A program made the position numbers and the translations under genes. Below are positions 35,863-37,261 of a stretch of 37,261 nucleotides of DNA, one piece after another. Under the pieces are notes generated by a model. That model saw only the letters and a program-made list of their open reading frames with translations, had not been told where the DNA came from and did no database searches. The number at the start of each line of letters is the position of its first letter. Positions within the stretch are counted from its first letter, which is position 1. Source of the stretch: a virus; the IMG/VR virus record IMGVR_UViG_3300005096_000123, positions 1 to 37,261 of that record; one strand, written 5' to 3'.

Positions 35863-37169
35863 ACCGGCTCCCATTCAACCTGGGGCATATCCACCACAAC
35901 CCGGGTTTCCTCATGGCAAATGCACATCAAGCCAAAAGCATCCGCAGCGTGAGAAGTAAAATCATGGTCAGGTCCCAATCCAATGCCTCGATCTTCATCA
36001 ATCTTCTCATGATAAAGCCCCAAAGCACTCCTCCCCCCGTCCGTACCCTCCTCATTAAACCACATCGAAGGAAACAACCTTCTAACCGCATCAATACGGT
36101 TCATGGCAGCGCCACGGCCCTGATTAGGCACCACCTCAACATCATAGCCAACATCCCTCAAAGCACTGGAATAAGTAGCGTCAATCGTTTTCTCATGGTG
36201 GTCGCCATCATGGGGCAACCAAACGTCCGTAGTCTCAGGGCCATACCCATTTCTTTGCATCCAACTAACATGCGTCGAAGCAGTCTGCCCCACAGCCTCA
36301 TAATAGTCCAAAACCCTAATCTCATTGCCAATAAACTGACAAATCCAAATCGCCGTCGCATCAGCCTTTCTACCAGTTCCCCCAATATCCCAAAACGATC
36401 TGATCCGCATCAAAGGGTCTAAACCAACCCGACCTATCCGGCCACTCTCCTTGGCCACAGCCAAAGCCTTGGCAAAATACGCACCCTCAACATACGTAAT
36501 ATATCCACCACCCCAAATATGATCATAAGAATGTGGCCGCTTTTCCAAATCATCCTGACGCCTTCTATCCAGAACATCAGGAAACCACGGATTATCCTCG
36601 TAATTCATCTCCTGAACACGACTATTCGTCGGCGGGTCAAGCCGAAACCGCTTGTTAGTCGCAGAATTCTCCCTCTCAGGGTTCCACGTCACCCAAACCT
36701 CACTGTCCGCCACACGAACCGTAGGTAACAACTTCAGCCACGCACTCTCAGAAACACGATCCGCCTCGTCAACCCAGCACAACAAAATCTTGCTCTTGCT
36801 CTTGATACTATCCAAATTCCGGCTCAAACCAATAAACTTGTACTCAATCCGACCATCCTTCGTCCGTATATACTTCTCCCCCATATCAAAATAATTAGCC
36901 AACCAAGGCTCGCTCAAAATCGCCGTCTTAACCTCACTCATCGAACTCTCGTCCAACGAATTCATATACTCCCGGCCACACAAGATAATCCCATCCCTGC
37001 CAGCCTCAGCATACTTATACGCCCTCACAGCAGTCATCTTCGCAAACGTCCGCGTTTTCGCACTCCCACGGCCACCATAGCTAATCCGATAATCCGCCTC
37101 CCCCTCAAACACATGTATCAGCTTAGGAGGCAAAACCAAATTAACCTCAGCCCTCTTCCGTCTAGCCAA
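35859..37169 (-). CDS. terL: Terminase large subunit (PBSX/XtmB type)
   Basis: 436 aa. ATPase: Walker A GGRGSAKT (32-39), Walker B ILLCWVDEAD (D134, E135), then VWVTWNPERE as coupling motif. C-terminal RNase H-like nuclease: FWDIGGTGRKADATAIWICQ and DHDFTSHAADAFGL supply the acidic metal ligands. It pumps DNA through the portal and cuts concatemers. The start must be TTG at 37169: it has GGAGG 6 bases upstream within the tandem repeat, an in-frame stop lies just upstream, and the first internal Met comes after Walker A. Codon third positions strongly avoid C, unlike neighbouring genes. Confidence 0.93.
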   Translation of the reverse strand: MARRKRAEVNLVLPPKLIHVFEGEADYRISYGGRGSAKTRTFAKMTAVRAYKYAEAGRDGIILCGREYMNSLDESSMSEVKTAILSEPWLANYFDMGEKYIRTKDGRIEYKFIGLSRNLDSIKSKSKILLCWVDEADRVSESAWLKLLPTVRVADSEVWVTWNPERENSATNKRFRLDPPTNSRVQEMNYEDNPWFPDVLDRRRQDDLEKRPHSYDHIWGGGYITYVEGAYFAKALAVAKESGRIGRVGLDPLMRIRSFWDIGGTGRKADATAIWICQFIGNEIRVLDYYEAVGQTASTHVSWMQRNGYGPETTDVWLPHDGDHHEKTIDATYSSALRDVGYDVEVVPNQGRGAAMNRIDAVRRLFPSMWFNEEGTDGGRSALGLYHEKIDEDRGIGLGPDHDFTSHAADAFGLMCICHEETRVVVDMPQVEWEPV

Positions 37170-37218
37170 ACCAAACCTCCATGAACAAAATCATCCAAAC
37201 CTCCATGAACAAAATCAT
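37162..37218 (-). CDS. Possible 18-aa leader peptide overlapping terL
   Basis: A minus-strand ORF inside the tandem repeat encodes MILFMEVWMILFMEVWFG. It has a GAGG core 5 bases before its ATG, and its TAG lies inside the first codons of terL (terL begins TTG at 37169, the leader stop is 37164-37162). This is the arrangement expected for termination-reinitiation onto a weak start codon. No homology is known to me and it may be only a by-product of the repeat. Confidence 0.35.
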   Translation of the reverse strand: MILFMEVWMILFMEVWFG

Positions 37219-37261
37219 CCAAACCTCAAAAAAAATCACCACCTGAAAACCAAAGAACAGG
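37171..37261. repeat. Right copy of 91-bp terminal direct repeat
   Basis: Exact copy of bases 1-91. Removing one copy gives a 37,170-bp circle in which terS (ending at 170) lies upstream of terL (starting at 37169), both read on the minus strand. Confidence 0.95.

Noticed and set aside
35748-36422. 224-codon plus-strand ORF antisense to terL
   Set aside because: Shadow of terL caused by its third-position bias against C; no start signal and a low-complexity Pro/Ser/His-rich translation.
1-37261. CRISPR arrays, insertion sequences, integrase/attachment sites, partition or toxin-antitoxin genes
   Set aside because: None seen: no spaced repeat array, no transposase or recombinase signature, no recognisable att core.

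Overview
The window is a complete, circularly closing genome of a small tailed phage. The first 91 bases are repeated exactly as the last 91, so the unit length is 37,170 bp and the ends join between the two terminase genes. The morphogenesis block matches short-tailed (podovirus-like) phages of the P22/SU10 type: PBSX-type large terminase, large SU10/P22-like portal, scaffold, SU10-type (DUF5309) capsid, gp4-like adaptor, gp10-like nozzle and a set of Gln/Asn-rich ejection-type proteins; no tape measure or sheath is present. Several uncharacterised proteins look like families I associate with phages of Alphaproteobacteria (Rhizobiales/Rhodobacterales-like hosts), so I infer such a host with moderate confidence. 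No integrase, partition genes or DNA polymerase are visible: the phage probably uses the host replisome and may be strictly lytic.

Layout. (1) A divergent regulatory region at about 13.11-13.21 kb carries a perfect inverted repeat whose two arms are the -35 boxes of both promoters. Rightward (13.2-17.4 kb) runs a compact operon of small proteins, a possible annealing-type recombination protein, NinB, a PUA/ASCH-like protein and an HNH nuclease. Leftward (13.1 to about 2.8 kb) run a Cro/YdaS-like regulator, many small unknowns, two proteins with DnaA-domain-IV-like segments, a winged-helix initiator with iteron-like repeats inside its gene, RusA, an HNH homing-type nuclease and SSB. (2) Leftward continuation: virion-like accessory proteins (1.9-2.9 kb), a lone plus-strand HTH regulator, TerS, then across the junction TerL, portal, scaffold, capsid, adaptor, nozzle, ejection proteins, a virion protein with two cell-wall-hydrolase domains, a fibre with a C-terminal S74 chaperone, lysozyme and four small membrane proteins, ending tail to tail with the rightward operon at 17,414-17,417.

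The most unusual content is non-coding. Between 4,019 and 4,843 lies about 825 bp without a convincing gene, packed with long-range perfect helices and with two cloverleaf-like modules, one enclosing a canonical tRNA T-arm; it looks like a large ornate minus-strand RNA. A second structured stretch (about 9,400-9,840) appears to be a plus-strand RNA: its helices contain G-U pairs that would be A-C mismatches on the other strand, and it ends in a terminator-like hairpin. Other striking features are a plus-strand membrane-protein gene with an apparent leaderless promoter inserted antisense among the ejection genes, a 24-bp tandem repeat encoding a leader peptide that overlaps a TTG-started terL, and pervasive TAATG/ATGA stop-start coupling.

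All family assignments are from motif reading by eye; no database search was possible.
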